Shown piece by piece: positions 40,187-54,005 of a stretch of 64,000 bases of DNA. Location: positions 11,940,694 to 12,004,693 of the forward strand of contig NC_079425.1 in the NCBI RefSeq assembly GCF_026213295.1, given 5' to 3'. The notes under the pieces are model-generated. The model saw nothing but the letters and a program-made list of their open reading frames with translations, did not search any database and had not been told where the DNA came from. This DNA is from Gadus chalcogrammus. Its lineage: Eukaryota; Chordata; Actinopteri; Gadiformes; Gadidae. Both the position numbers and the translations under genes were made by a program. Each line of letters starts with the position of its first letter. Position 1 is the first letter of the stretch.

Positions 40187-41123
40187 ACGAAAGAATAAGA
40201 ATTATATAACGTATGTCATTCATTTTGGTAAAACAGAACCTTGACATAAGTGACGTATTGCTGTTTCTTGGAAAGGGGGCTAAAACGTTCATATTCGTTC
40301 ATTGTTTAGGTTGGAGATCACGTTGCGATTACCGTGAAATCCGATTTCTATATTGAACAATAAAAATGTAATTTAAAATTAAAGTCCAAAAAGCATGTAG
40401 CCTACTATGTGTTGCGAGACACTATGCCATTCTAATCGACATGTAACCCAACTGTATCCCTTGTGTTATGAGAAACGCTCTCGTTTTGAGTTCAGGTAGA
40501 TAATATCACACGAATCACAGCATGCATCCAAACAATGCTGTCTTGGCAGGAAACCTGGTTTAGTGGCACAGTTTGAAGCACCAATCAAAACTAATAGCTG
40601 CTGCGACGGTTGTTGTGAAAACAGGCAAATGATGGTTAAAGAAAAAAATATCCAATTGGATTCCTTCCTGTAGATAACCCAATACCATATGTGGTATGTT
40701 ATGACACTATGACAGAAAATGGTATGCTGGTGATCTTGCTCTTAAATGCTGGAAAAAGGACAAGGAGATACAAATTGAATTGCTTATCCAACACAAAACC
40801 TGGCTTTGAATAGGTAATTGTTGTTTAAATGTGTAACCATAAACCCTGAGTGAATACGTTGTCTTTGTTTGGAATCTTGACATTTGATCCAGCTTTTCTG
40901 CAGAAAAAAACGGAAAAACATCCATGGTGCGGGAGGCAAGTCTTGAGTCAAATGCGGGAGAAAAACAAATGTTGTTCATCACAATGCTGGCTACATGGAG
41001 CTTGCGGCAGCTGTAGGCTAGCCGCTAGCATCTCTGCATGACGTGAAACGTAAGAGGCTGCCGTCTGGTCGACATGGTGTCAGCACTCCAGAAAGCCCTG
41101 GGCTGTTTGGGCTGGAGCACATG

Positions 41124-41124
<1 letters not shown>

Positions 41125-41163
<39 letters not shown>

Positions 41164-41341
41164 GATGTAATGGCTTACCGTGTGTATGTGTGCATGTGCA
41201 TGTGTGCGTGTGTTTGTGTGTATGTATGTGAATGTCTGCATCATGCATTGGTGTATGAGCGTATACATGTATTTTTTGCGTAGGTGTGTGTAAGTGTGTC
41301 CATGTGTGTCTGTATATATGGGTGTGTGTGTCTGTATATAT

Positions 41342-41420
<79 letters not shown>
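41125..41420. repeat. Opposed (AC)n and (GT)n tracts
   Basis: AC at 41125-41158 and GT at 41347-41420, about 190 bp apart and able to pair in a single strand. Confidence 0.95.
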
Positions 41421-41421
<1 letters not shown>

Positions 41422-42848
41422 ATGTGTGATTGTATGTGTGAGAGCGGTTTTCTAAATAAATTTCTGCAATCTGCATTGAGTGTGAATGTGTTGGTGTCTT
41501 TTCCGTGTAGGTTCATGTGTGTGTAAATGTGTGCTTGTGTGGGTATATTTATGAGTGCGAGGGCGTGCTGGTGAGGGGAGGCCTATTAAAAAGCTGCCTG
41601 AGGAGAGGGCTTTCAGTGGGGAATCGGCAGGGGGGCCGGGGCCATGGCAGGGGCCATTGTGTGTCGGAGTCCCATCCTGAGAGCCGGAATGAGAGGCATT
41701 CTCCTCTGCTCGGCTGGAAGACGTTGTACCACCACCGACCCCGGCTGTAATTAGAGACGCTCGGAGCCCACAACCCAGAGAGAGGAAGGTAAAGGAGGGC
41801 TAGGAAGGAAGAAGGAAGGGGGCAGGGAGCGAATTAGAGGAACAGAGGTCGGGGTTAGGCGGGGAAAACATGTGGGAGGAACGACGTGTCCTTTGGGGGC
41901 AGTTTTCCACTTAACAATGGGATTCGCGGTGGCAGAAACCACGTTGGCGCGTCTGATTGCAAGCACAGTGGACTGCGTGCGCGCTAACAACGGGAGGTCA
42001 AACGTGAAGCTCATCCCATGATTGGAGAACCGTTGGTGTCTAGAAACATGAAATGGCGATTGATTGTAATCACCGGCGCTTACACGGGGGTAGTCACGGG
42101 ACGTGTGAGGCGTTTGGGGTTTTGGCCTGGCCGTATCCCTCTCACAGAACGCTTTCAAAGTTAGCTATATTTAGGAGATTGGCGACGTGCTCTCTGTGAA
42201 GACGATGTTTCACGGATTAGCCGAACAATGTGTATCTGTGACACAGTGGACCTTAATGTGGGTAATGGTTTTGATTCAGGGTCATCATGAAGCAAATAAA
42301 CACCGATATAAAAATGAGTCCAGGAATGTGTATTTATCAGTGATCACTAAACAGAGAAATTAGTCAGATAAACGTCGTAGGCTGTTTTCTCTGCCATGGT
42401 TTGCTCTATTTATGGCCTGTTAGGTTTATTTATCTTAGATGTGCTCATGGATGCAGCAGATAAACGAGGTGTCAGACTCAATCTATGGATAGCTCATTCT
42501 GCTCGATGTTTAATGACATTAAAGTTCTGGGCTTGCCATTCTGTGCACTTGGCCGTGTGTTAGTAGGCTTCAACATCAGATTGCTAATGCAGCAGCCACA
42601 GTGCTGGCAGTCAGTGACGTTTTCGGTTACATCCGCAGGGGGATTTTAAATGACGGTCCCATGAGGTTTCCCCAGAAAGACTAACAGAAATAATAACGGT
42701 GGTGACGGTCATCATGACCTTTCTGTGTGTGTGTGTGTACTGGAACCTCCTTGTCATGAGCAGGTGCTTAGTTGATGACGGGAAATAAGACCTACAATAA
42801 GGCACCACAAGACTGAAACTCTCCTCCATTTCACCTTCAATACTCAAA

Positions 42849-42948
42849 CATGCATGCACGCACGCACGCTCACACACACACGCAAGCACGCATGCACGCA
42901 CACACACACACACATACAAACACATACACAGAAATGTGCACTCAAGCT

Positions 42949-43023
<75 letters not shown>
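42849..43023. repeat. (CGCA)/(CA) block and (GT)n microsatellite
   Basis: CGCA/CA-rich 42849-42930 followed by a perfect GT tract 42951-43023. The two halves are self-complementary. Confidence 0.95.
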
Positions 43024-43024
<1 letters not shown>

Positions 43025-43296
43025 AAGCGTGTGCATGTGTGTGTGCATGCATGTGTGTATGTGTGTAGCATGGAGGTATTAGGTTTTGTCTGAGTGTGTG
43101 TGTGCCTGTGTGCGTTTGTGTGTGTGTGTGGGGGGGTTTTGTGTGCGTTTGTGCGTGTATGGCGATGTCTGTGCATATGTATCAGACATGGCTATATTTG
43201 GACAGGCTCTCCAGTGTCTTAATCCCAGGCTCTGCTGTGTTCCACCTGATTACTCTGATCATTCACATCTGACAGGCCTGTTGTTAACCCTGCTCT

Positions 43297-43463
<167 letters not shown>

Positions 43464-43620
43464 CACACACACAAAGGTATTGAGCTGGATAGGAAAATAA
43501 GCCTGTAGATGGAAAAGGTTACGGTCTTGTCTTTCCCATTCCCTTTCAGTGCTCCAGTGTAGTGACAACACACAACGTACAAAAAACAACCACCAGTACA
43601 TGTTAAAGCTTGGCTCACAC

Positions 43621-43737
<117 letters not shown>

Positions 43738-43980
43738 GGACGGGGGGACGACCCTTGTCGTGTCTATGGGTTTGTTGATCTAAGCAGCGTCCCCTCTGTC
43801 CAGTGACCACCGTCCCCGCCCCTCTTAGAGCGGCTCCTCCTGACAGACGCTGTGTGATCTTTGACACGTTATTGTCGCCGTCTGCGGATGTTGTTCAGTT
43901 TTCCGTGCCTGCAGGACCCAGAGATCTGGATTCAGCCACGACCCCTGTGACAGCCAGCAGCAGCAAATGACAATTATTAA

Positions 43981-44085
<105 letters not shown>

Positions 44086-44340
44086 TAGTTCACAGAGGGC
44101 TCGTGGGGGCAATTTCAAAATTGCAATATAAATATGAGGAACCTGACCTGACTTCACTCTCACCCGAGGAAAAAACACACCTCCTCTGAACCACAAGTCA
44201 AAACTTTTATTCCCAGCGCACATCTCTGTGGCCTAGAACACACATTGTGCATAGACAAAGAGCAGCAACTGTGGTCTACAGTACAGGGACAGCAGACAAA
44301 AGAACAAAACATAACGCATGTCAGGTAAGCCGTCTCTTTT

Positions 44341-44458
<118 letters not shown>

Positions 44459-46064
44459 TGTGTAATGATTCCTTTGACACCTGGGGACGTGTTCTTCTCT
44501 GTCTACAGGTTAGCGCTCTGTGTCTTGGGTGACCCAACGTGGGGCCAGGGACCCATATCCCTTTACTAGAAGACGCCCCCTGCTCCAGGCACAGCTCCAG
44601 CCCAGGCCCAACGTCAAGGCCAGCCCCGCTATCCCATTGCCTGGACAAAGAGACCTTGGCTGTGAGGTAACCAATGCCTGGGAAACGGTAAGCCACTAGA
44701 GTCCTTATTTATTGACAATATTCGTTTGTAGTAGTAATAGTCAATAGTCAAATCATCTAATGGCTATTCATTAGTAAGAAATGATATAACGTGAATCAAC
44801 GTGACTAAACCTGACATAAATACAACTTTGATACATAACACCGTCTGTGCAAATTAATTATTTTGCCTGAGTCAGGTCTGATGGTTTTGCAATGGCAATG
44901 GTGGTGAGGATGACATTCCCCAGCGGACAACAGATCCCACGCTACTGCACAACGTCATCCAACTTCTTTGGTTATTGTTGATTATATTTGTTCCTTAAAT
45001 AGTGGGAGCATGCAATAATCCAACACTGTAATCCAGCCAACATGTAGTTGAACAGGTAACTACTCAGCAGTACTCTATGTCTCGGTCTGGCCTAGGCTGA
45101 ATCTCTGCCAGGGTCTTTAGCACTGAGAGCTAAAGGGTGAAGGTGTAAGTCATTTTGATGAATACCTCTGCCCTTGGGCAATTTAGGTAGCACTTCCACG
45201 GGCTGTTTCTTCTCTGACAAATAGCCGGGGTGCTCAAATAAAAATAGTGGACGAGGTAACAGACTTCTCTCTGTTCCGCAAAGCAGGGCAGGAAGCGGAC
45301 GATCGTCTAAGTAATTTAGTGCTATAGGTTGCTTGATTCACCGGATGAATACAAGTGGCTGTTGAAATAAGAGCCTTGTGTGGTGGCTAATAAGCACTCG
45401 TTCCATTTTACCGAGTCATATAAATAGCCTCCACACTGAATCCAAGCTAGCTGGACACAATTCAAACAAAACAAACAATCGTCTCCTCCCACATCTTTAG
45501 GCTGACTTCTATGTTCTGACGTTTTTCTTTCACTCTGTGTCTCTCTGTCTCTCGCTGGAGAAAGAACGAGAACCATCCATCTCCAAGTCTCTCCTTCTCT
45601 CTCTCTCTCTCTCCCTCTCTCTCTCTTGTGGCAGCAACTGCTGTGTCCACCTGCAGAGGCCATCGGGCGTGAACCCTCTCTCTGGCTCTATGGCGTGAAT
45701 ACTGATATGAGGAAGAGGATGATCAGGACCGTTCACCCTGAGAGAAGCACTGCAGAACCATGGCATCTGAAAACAGCTGCGTGAAGCACCCAACACGTGG
45801 GTGCTTGTTGTTATCATCATTATTCATATTGTTGTGGTTGTTGCTATTATCATTATGATTGTGGTTTTAACATATAGATGATTCTAATTATTTTCATCAA
45901 TATTATTATATGAACACAACATAATGACCTTTTTATTAATAATTAGGATAAATGCTATAATCTTTTTATAAATGACCTATACTTTTTTTTATAAATGACC
46001 TCACTACCATGTAGTAGCTAAAGATAAATGTACAACCACACCAATATAAACAGGTATGGAGGAC

Positions 46065-46320
46065 TAAAGCTGCTTTCACACCGCCGCGCGGCATCTCGCC
46101 ACCTCCATTCATTAGAATGAGGCAAGTGCGGCGGAGGGGCGGCGGTTACAAAAGCGTCTGTAGACCAGGAAGCGGATGCCGCCCACGTGAACGCGCACAG
46201 ATTTTGCCCCTACCGCTCAGCCTTCCCCCGTGTAAAAACTTTCGGCGGCGGCAGCTGAACCCACCGGTAGCGAGGCGGTTACCAGGGTGGTTACTGCCCT
46301 GCGGTGTGCAAGCACCTTAA
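46065..46320. mobile_element. MITE-like element 1 of a cluster
   Basis: The ends match as AAGCTGCTTTCACACCGC (46067) against the complement of the right end, AAGGTGCTTGCACACCGC, 16 of 18 identical. TAA/TTA-type bases flank both sides. About 255 bp, GC-rich and non-coding. Confidence 0.65.
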
Positions 46321-46589
46321 GGCTACCGCCGCAAATCTTATCACAGATATATATTGTTCCACGTATCAACTAATGCCCTCAGAGGCAGCCCATCATTTAT
46401 CAGGCTTTGGTTGAGTTCCTCTAATTGGGTCGCACAGCATCTTATTGCAAGTGAGGCCTATCGGACTACACTAGTGTTGCATTGGATCCAGCTCCCGAGG
46501 CGCTTGTTTCGGTCAGCACCCGAGTTCGATCGCTTCGTTCACGTTCGCCAACAGATCCGTACCAGTGATTCAGACTTACCAAGGTAGAC

Positions 46590-46960
46590 TTACCCTGCGT
46601 TCACACCAAAAGATGCATTTGCTGCCCGAACGCGTTGACCCCTGAGTTTTGCGGCGCGTCAAATCAAGTTTTGCGGCGCGTCAAAGTTTTGCGGCGCGTC
46701 AAAAGTTGAAATATTTCCACTCGAGCAGCATTTGACACGCTGCAAAATACGTGAACGCGCCCTTCGCCCGTGCCCGGCAGCGGGCACGGGCATGCCGCGC
46801 CGCAAATCAGATTTTGACACGCCGCAAATCAAGTTTTGCTGCCCGTTTTCTCGGCAGCAAATGCTGCGGCAGCAAAGCAGCAACGCGTCTCTACATTCAC
46901 TTTGAATGGGATCACGACGCGCGTCAACTTTTTGCATCTTTTGGTGTGAACGCAGGGTAA
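46590..46960. mobile_element. MITE-like element 2 of a cluster, perfect 25-bp inverted ends
   Basis: The left end CCCTGCGTTCACACCAAAAG continues ATGCA. The right end (46932-46957) is its exact complement over about 25 bp. TTA and TAA flank it. The interior has three copies of GTTTTGCGGCGCGTCAAA (about 46647-46704), an internal palindrome CCGTGCCCGGCAGCGGGCAC (46769-46788) and further CGGCAGCAAA repeats. Non-coding, about 370 bp. Confidence 0.8.
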
Positions 46961-47532
46961 GGGGGCACTCACACTAGGCAAGTTTGCCTGTTCCGTGCTG
47001 CAGGAAGATTCAGCACGATTCCCCCCCTCCCCACTCACCCCGCTGGCCCGTGGTCACACTGCTCCCAAAGGCCATGGCCTGGGCACGATTGCTCCTTCAT
47101 ACATACGTCATCACGTCGTAATACGATAAATACGTCATCCCCAAGCGTGGTGTCGACTGAATGCTGTCGTCGGCCCAAATTTCAAGTAAACACTCGACTT
47201 CACTATCGTACCAACGTAAACCCACTCGTGAACCGCTTGCCGCCATTGTTTAAAATTATTGTTTTGGGGAAGAAGGGCATGGACCTATAAAGAAAGAAGG
47301 GTCACGCAAGGACTACCTCATCCAGCTCACATTGCGTATCCGCGCGTGTGCACGTGTCATCTCATTAGCATCTGTACTTTGGCCACGGCACACCTCTCCC
47401 AACTGTGCCGTGGCCAAGGGGCTGTTCCGTGCTGGAATACGGATGGCGTGGTCACACTAGTCAAACGTTCTAGACTTTAGTATGCAAATAAGCTCGGGCA
47501 CGGGGCCGCGGCCCTAGTGAGTGGCCCCTTAA
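46958..47532. mobile_element. MITE-like element 3 of a cluster
   Basis: The left end TAAGGGGGCACTCACACTAGG matches the complement of the right end TTAAGGGGCCACTCACTAGG with small indels. It abuts element 2, sharing TAA at 46958-46960. Internal GGCCACGGCAC/GTGCCGTGGCC inverted repeats lie around 47381-47417. No transposase frame. Confidence 0.65.
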
Positions 47533-48346
47533 AACAGACCAACATCTGAGCTTGTGAAAGCACCCTACAAGACAGCAAAGATGCAATGCATTGTTGAGCC
47601 TGCACTATATAACTGTCCCCATTAGCAGCCTCTAGTGGCTGAAATTGTAGCAACAGAGGTAGCTACATAATTCCCCTGAGATATTCCCATAGCGAATAGA
47701 GAAAAACGATCTGGATGATTTGACTAGTGGATGGGCGCATATTTTTCTTGCTCAGATATTTTTGAATATACAGTAGCTACAGTAGAGAAGTTGCAGAGTG
47801 CAGGTTTTATGTAAGCTTAATTTTGTAACCTATTGTGGAACAGCGTTCTTAAGATCACCCTTTAAAGCCATGACCCAGCAGTGACCTTCGGTAAAAAAAT
47901 ATATGAAAAAAGACAGGCAAATGTCCGGCACAGATTGTCCACAAACTGTGCACCAAACGGCCAGGCCAGGCCAGATGGTCAGAGGCATGGCTGGCCGTCA
48001 GTGGGCTCCTGTTCTCCTCCAAGGGAAAAAACAACACATTCAGCACATTGACAGACAGTGGATCCCAATACATATCACCCATACATGCACAGACACACAC
48101 ACACACACACACAAATAGACAATATGGTCAGAGAGGGCTTTTAGTGTAGTATCTTCCCGCCTCCTTACAATACGTAAGAAACATTATGCCCAACTTCACC
48201 ACCCCATTAACCCCCTTGCTTCTCCTTCTTTCCATTCTCTGCTCACAGCAATTAAGCAAATGGGCATTAATTAATCGCTCTGGGCAACAGGACACAGAAG
48301 GAGTGGAGCAGACTGGATGGATGGACTGCTGAGAGAGAAAAACACA

Positions 48347-48488
<142 letters not shown>

Positions 48489-48945
48489 AAATCGCAAATG
48501 TAACCACTACACAAATGCAAAGATAGATTCGAGCAAAACCTGCATAATGTACTTGCCTGAACAGAAGGCTATTTAGGCACACATACACACCTACAAGTAC
48601 AGAAAGGCAAAACACACAAATATTGAAACAATAAACCCAGATTATGGCCATTTCTGGAGACATCAATAGATTGTTGCCTGAATGAAATAAATAAAAACAG
48701 TCAAATGAGTAAACAAGTGCTGAGCCGCAGGTTTTTCCTTACAAAATGCTTGGCCGGGAACCATTCCTCTGGCTTTCTGCGATTAGAGCTGGACCACTCG
48801 ATAGTACACAACCCAGTCTATCAAGGAGAGACTGCTGACAGATCGTTTCTCGGACATAAACTGTAAAGTGGGCTATTGGTGATCGGCAGAGCCCTGATAT
48901 TCTCTATTGTATTGAGTAAATTGGTCTTTATATCATTACAGGACC

Positions 48946-49061
<116 letters not shown>

Positions 49062-49361
49062 GTATATCTTCTTTTTATAGCCAACATAGACAACCGAGGC
49101 AACAATTGATTTACTTATAGTCTACAATCAACCATCTCTTGAAGACTTGGGCCAGATGTAAGTGGTTCTGAATTTGTTAAATATTTTGTCCCATTCAAGC
49201 ACTATTACCCTCTCTCCACTAGAGGGCAGACGTCTCGATCAACGCAACAATAAACTGCAGATGATTAATTAATAGACTTGGCATGAATCACTGCCTTGAC
49301 CGTCAGTCGGACCACAACATCACCATCCTACTTTATGATCCAGACCATGTTGCCAGGGTTT

Positions 49362-49470
<109 letters not shown>

Positions 49471-50327
49471 TCCTCCTGTGCTTTGCATGATCTCATCCTG
49501 ACTTGTTTTGTTGTGTGTCAGCAGCAGAAGGAAGGTGGTAGGTCAGGGACCAGGGTCACATGGGACAGGACCTCACGTGACAGAGACGCTGCGGCAGCAC
49601 TGTCACAGGATGAGGGTTGCTTATTGCCTCACGTGTGTCAGGTTCCCTCAGCATGCAATAGTCTGCCTGCCAGACTATAAGCGTGGGCACCTCTATGTTT
49701 TATCACAGGATATGACTTTATCATATGGGCTCGCAATTGTAAGTGCTTGGCACTTGTTTCTATGAAAGTCTGCGATACATCTTGTTTTCGCTTTCTTCTG
49801 ATGAACAGTTTGTTCTGCTGGTCTTACCTTTGCAGTTCCCTCTTGAGGATCAATGAATAACGTTTTGTCTTGTGACCTGCATTGCTGTAAAACAGAGCCT
49901 TTGCTTTTCAACCTGCAAAACGTTATTCTAGAGCAAACAGATGAGGAGTTACTTACAAAGTAAGCTATCCAAACCTCTCAAAACCACAAGAAAACCAAAG
50001 TTAACAAAATGCTACCTACCAGCTATGCTACAAAGATGTCAAAGTTTATATCCAAATAACTATATTCACAAAGCTATTCAAATATACTTTGTTTACCAGA
50101 GCATTATATTTAATATTCTGTGTACAAAGCAACCCTGGTGAAAAATGAACGACTTATTGACTAAATGGATTCATTTGTTTCGCCCGGTGCACATGTATAA
50201 TCTAATCTCCCTTCCTTCATTAAGATAATTAGTCGGAGAGGCAGGGACAAGAAAGCGTAGACAAAACCAGCTAGCGTAATTTAATTATGGAGGTTTTTGG
50301 ACGTGGTCTATGTAACCAACACACACA

Positions 50328-50365
<38 letters not shown>

Positions 50366-51075
50366 AAATGATTGTGTGATTGAGCAGGGTTGTTGTAGTA
50401 TGTTGTGTAGTTGTTGCGTATGTAGAATGTAACAGTCCAAAATCGATTCAGTATTTAAGCTTGACAAAAGTCAAAGACACTGTACTTTGCAGTGAACCAA
50501 GTAATTGCAACACACATTTGGATGTGAATGATGGCTTCAGACAATTTGAGAATTTAAACACAAGCAGCATAGTTATTTACATTCACCACTAGGGAGCACT
50601 GTGTAACTAGTATTATGCAGAACACGACATACAGTGACTGAGCTGGTTTATTGGCATGCCCACTCAAATCGAATACATGTGTTAATTTTGGCGGCGGAGT
50701 GGGGGGCGACGACGACGACGACACACAATCCTTTCATAGTCCTGTTTCATTGTTGAATGAAAGGTGTCGATTGTAATATAGATGGTTGAAGATTGGCAGC
50801 CGTGTAGAAAATGGCTGATTTAAAAATTCTAGAAATATACTTATTTGAATCACTTCAAATTAAAACATTGAAGCAAAAATATATGTATTTTCTGGTAGGA
50901 GAATGTAAGTAAGGTAACCCTTCCTATTTCTAGCAAAAACTATGTTCAAACTGTATAGGAAAAATGCATCATAGCATAAAGGATAAGTAGGCCTATACAG
51001 TTTACAGCCAAACTGCGTAGCCTTGAAGGCTTTTGCTCATAAGCATATTGCCAGTTGTTTGGTTCATATAGTGTA

Positions 51076-51197
<122 letters not shown>

Positions 51198-52398
51198 CGC
51201 TATTGCTCAATGTATGTGTGCATGCTTGCAAGTGTGTGTGAATGTTTGCGTATGTTTTTGTGTTGTATGCAAAAGAGGTGTGGAGTAAAGTCAATCATTG
51301 CGAAACTGTCAACGTCAGAGATAGGATCTCCTCTTAAAAGCATCCAATGGTATGAAGAAGTAGACAATCACTGACTTCATTCCAGTAATCATTTGGGAAT
51401 CTCATTCAACCGGTTTATCAGTTTATCCCTTTCAAACAATGGGCGTAGGTTAACAAAAAAATATTTTGGATAATTGTGTCTATTTTGGCCTTAATACAAC
51501 CTTATTATTAAGAGAAGGAACTCTGTCCTCCAAAGACTATGACACTCAACAACACACAAAAGTAATGAGCAACGGTGTAGCACCATCAGGAGTTCATTTT
51601 TAGTCTGTACACCAGATGGCGCCACAACAACATTCGGCCACCGTGAAGCCGTAAAATAAACTAAATTATGAATCGTGCCCACATGGGCTTCTCTAAGATA
51701 TTTCCACTGAGTTTGACTCTCCAATTGAAGGTCAAGGGCTGGTGTTCGAGAAACAGCCACGTAAGCTTTTAAATGAAACCCTTCTGCCTCATTTTCTTTC
51801 TTAACAACCATAATAAATCAGAAAAGTCAACACCAGGGAGGCAGTAAGGCAGGGCCTGCCACTTGTTTCCAGTTAGTTTGGTATTGATTCTCCCTCTTCC
51901 TTGTGATAGCACTATAACCATCTGACCTGATTGCTGCAATAACCACACTGGCCTCATATCCAGCAGGCATCGCCCTTGCATTAGAGGGAGAAGGGGAGAG
52001 TGAGAGAGGGGGAGAGAGCGGGACAGGGAGATTAATGCCACAAGCTGACTGACCTCGGAGAGTGGCCTGGGGTATCTCTGGAATGTCACACAACTCTGAA
52101 CCTTGGGTCCCACTCATCCCATAGCAATAAAATGTCCATTATGTTTTCTCTTAATAAAAAAAGTAAAATAAATATGTACGAATAGCAGTGTCTTGCGATA
52201 TCAGTAGGCGCCTACCAAGTGTCTCCTACCAAAGACTATGCTCTCATTGTTATCGATAGTAAAAAACATTTGGAGATATAACAATTCACTTTGTAACACC
52301 GAGAGAGCTTTATAAGACGATGAGCTTTATAAGAGGATCTCGGATTCATCTTGTGTTGTTGTTTTTTATCCCTCTTAATACCTTTCAATTATTTCCAC

Positions 52399-52676
52399 TA
52401 GGCTTGGGCAGTATCTATTTTTTCCTACCTGCATACCACCTTGATATTTCACTGTGTACGGTATATTATGGTATTTCTGTAAAAGAATACATTAAAATGA
52501 TAAGAAAAAAACATTAAAGCTGAGGTGCTGGTGATAGAAGAGAATTTATAAGATGTCGGAAAAAATGTAATAGAAAGAGACATGCTGTATAATTGATGGT
52601 ATTGAATATCATAACTTCTGTATTTCTCCCCTAATACTCCTAGTATACCATTATACCGTGATACTGCCCAAGCCTA
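52399..52676. mobile_element. Short MITE-like element with TAGGCTTGGGCAGTATC ends
   Basis: The 17-bp terminal inverted repeats are exact (52399-52415 and 52660-52676). The interior is AT-rich with GGTATATTATGGTATTTC and TACCATTATACCG, further partial self-complementarity. About 278 bp, non-coding. Confidence 0.8.
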
Positions 52677-53995
52677 ATTTCTGACCACTTTCAGCAACAA
52701 ACCCAGGAGATTTTCCTGAGCACTCTAGTTGAAAAGTTTAGTGACACCATTTGAATATAAGATGCATGATCATTTGGTTTGTCCTCATTTTGAGGGATTT
52801 ATTGTGATCTAACAAGCATCAATGTGATTTCTTAGACAGACATCACACATATTTTTTACATACACTCAGCAAACTGCAAATAGAGGAAAACAACAACATA
52901 GAAAAATATGTTGTCCAACATAATCAGAGGTAATAGCAAACAGGGAAATCAAATGATTCCTTAGATTTATCTTTTACCAAGCGTTTACATCATTTAATTT
53001 TAGGAAAACCATTAATTGTTTAGCTTGTTATTCAGTTGTTAAGTTCAGAAGGATTACTCACAACCCTCCTTTCGTCCGACTGGAAGACCTAATAATTCCT
53101 CCATGTTGTTAATTAAAGGCAAAAGAATCCTTCATACATTTACATAAAGACTTATTTTCATAATAAGACAATATTGCTTTGATTGACAATAACACAAATC
53201 AGAGCTAATTGATATCCTTCAACAACAGTCCCTTGATGTTGATGTATTATCTTTCCCACTTTCATTATCAGCTGGTTGAATATAACAATTTACAACAACC
53301 CTTTTATTTCAAACAAAAACAAAAAACATTCACCTCAACACATTCAAATTGTACCCAGATCTGAAAGTCATACTCCAAAATAAAACATGCACAAAGACTT
53401 GATAGTTGTGCTCATACATCTTACAGGGAAACATGATACCTTCAACCATAATAATTCTTCTTTAATGTGATTATTATTATCCAAATACAAACAGATTCTG
53501 ACCAAATTTGAAAGGGTTATTGCATGAGTTCTGCTGTCAGGGAGAACAGGCCTCTTTGCTATAGAGCATTGTTTGCTGGTTGTTTGGCTGACTTTGTAAA
53601 CAGTCAAACTTACTAAGAGTGAGAAGTGCTCAGTGAATGCTATGAATGCTCATGAAATACATTGTCATCGTAACATTTGGATTATTTGTGTAATGGGGGT
53701 TCGTCCTGGAAATCTGTGTGATAATTTGTCAACATTTGTATCCAATATCTGCTGCCACTGAAACGTTGCACTGTTTTAAAAAAGTGCAGCAGGAGGCCTA
53801 GCATAAATCATTAGCAATACAATCCTTGAACACATGGAAAATCTTGTGTTTGCATTTGTTGATCGATTCCTGAGGGGTTTGTAGACAAAATCAAATTGAT
53901 TTTAATGAACCAGGCATGTCCAATCAATCCAAGAGAAATTGAGTTAGTCCACTTTCAAGAGAAACGTGACCCTGCATTTAAGTACAGAAGTGGCC
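52677..53995. other. AT-rich non-coding DNA, in part probable 3' UTR of the GRAIL-like gene
   Basis: No microsatellite of note. The minus-strand AATAAA at 53303-53308 could end the transcript that starts near 55.1 kb. Confidence 0.4.
53303..53308 (-). terminator. Candidate poly-A signal for the GRAIL-like gene
   Basis: TTTATT on the + strand gives AATAAA on the minus strand about 700 nt downstream of the stop codon. It is one of several AT-rich possibilities, so the assignment is weak. Confidence 0.25.
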
Positions 53996-54005
53996 ATGCT
54001 CAACC

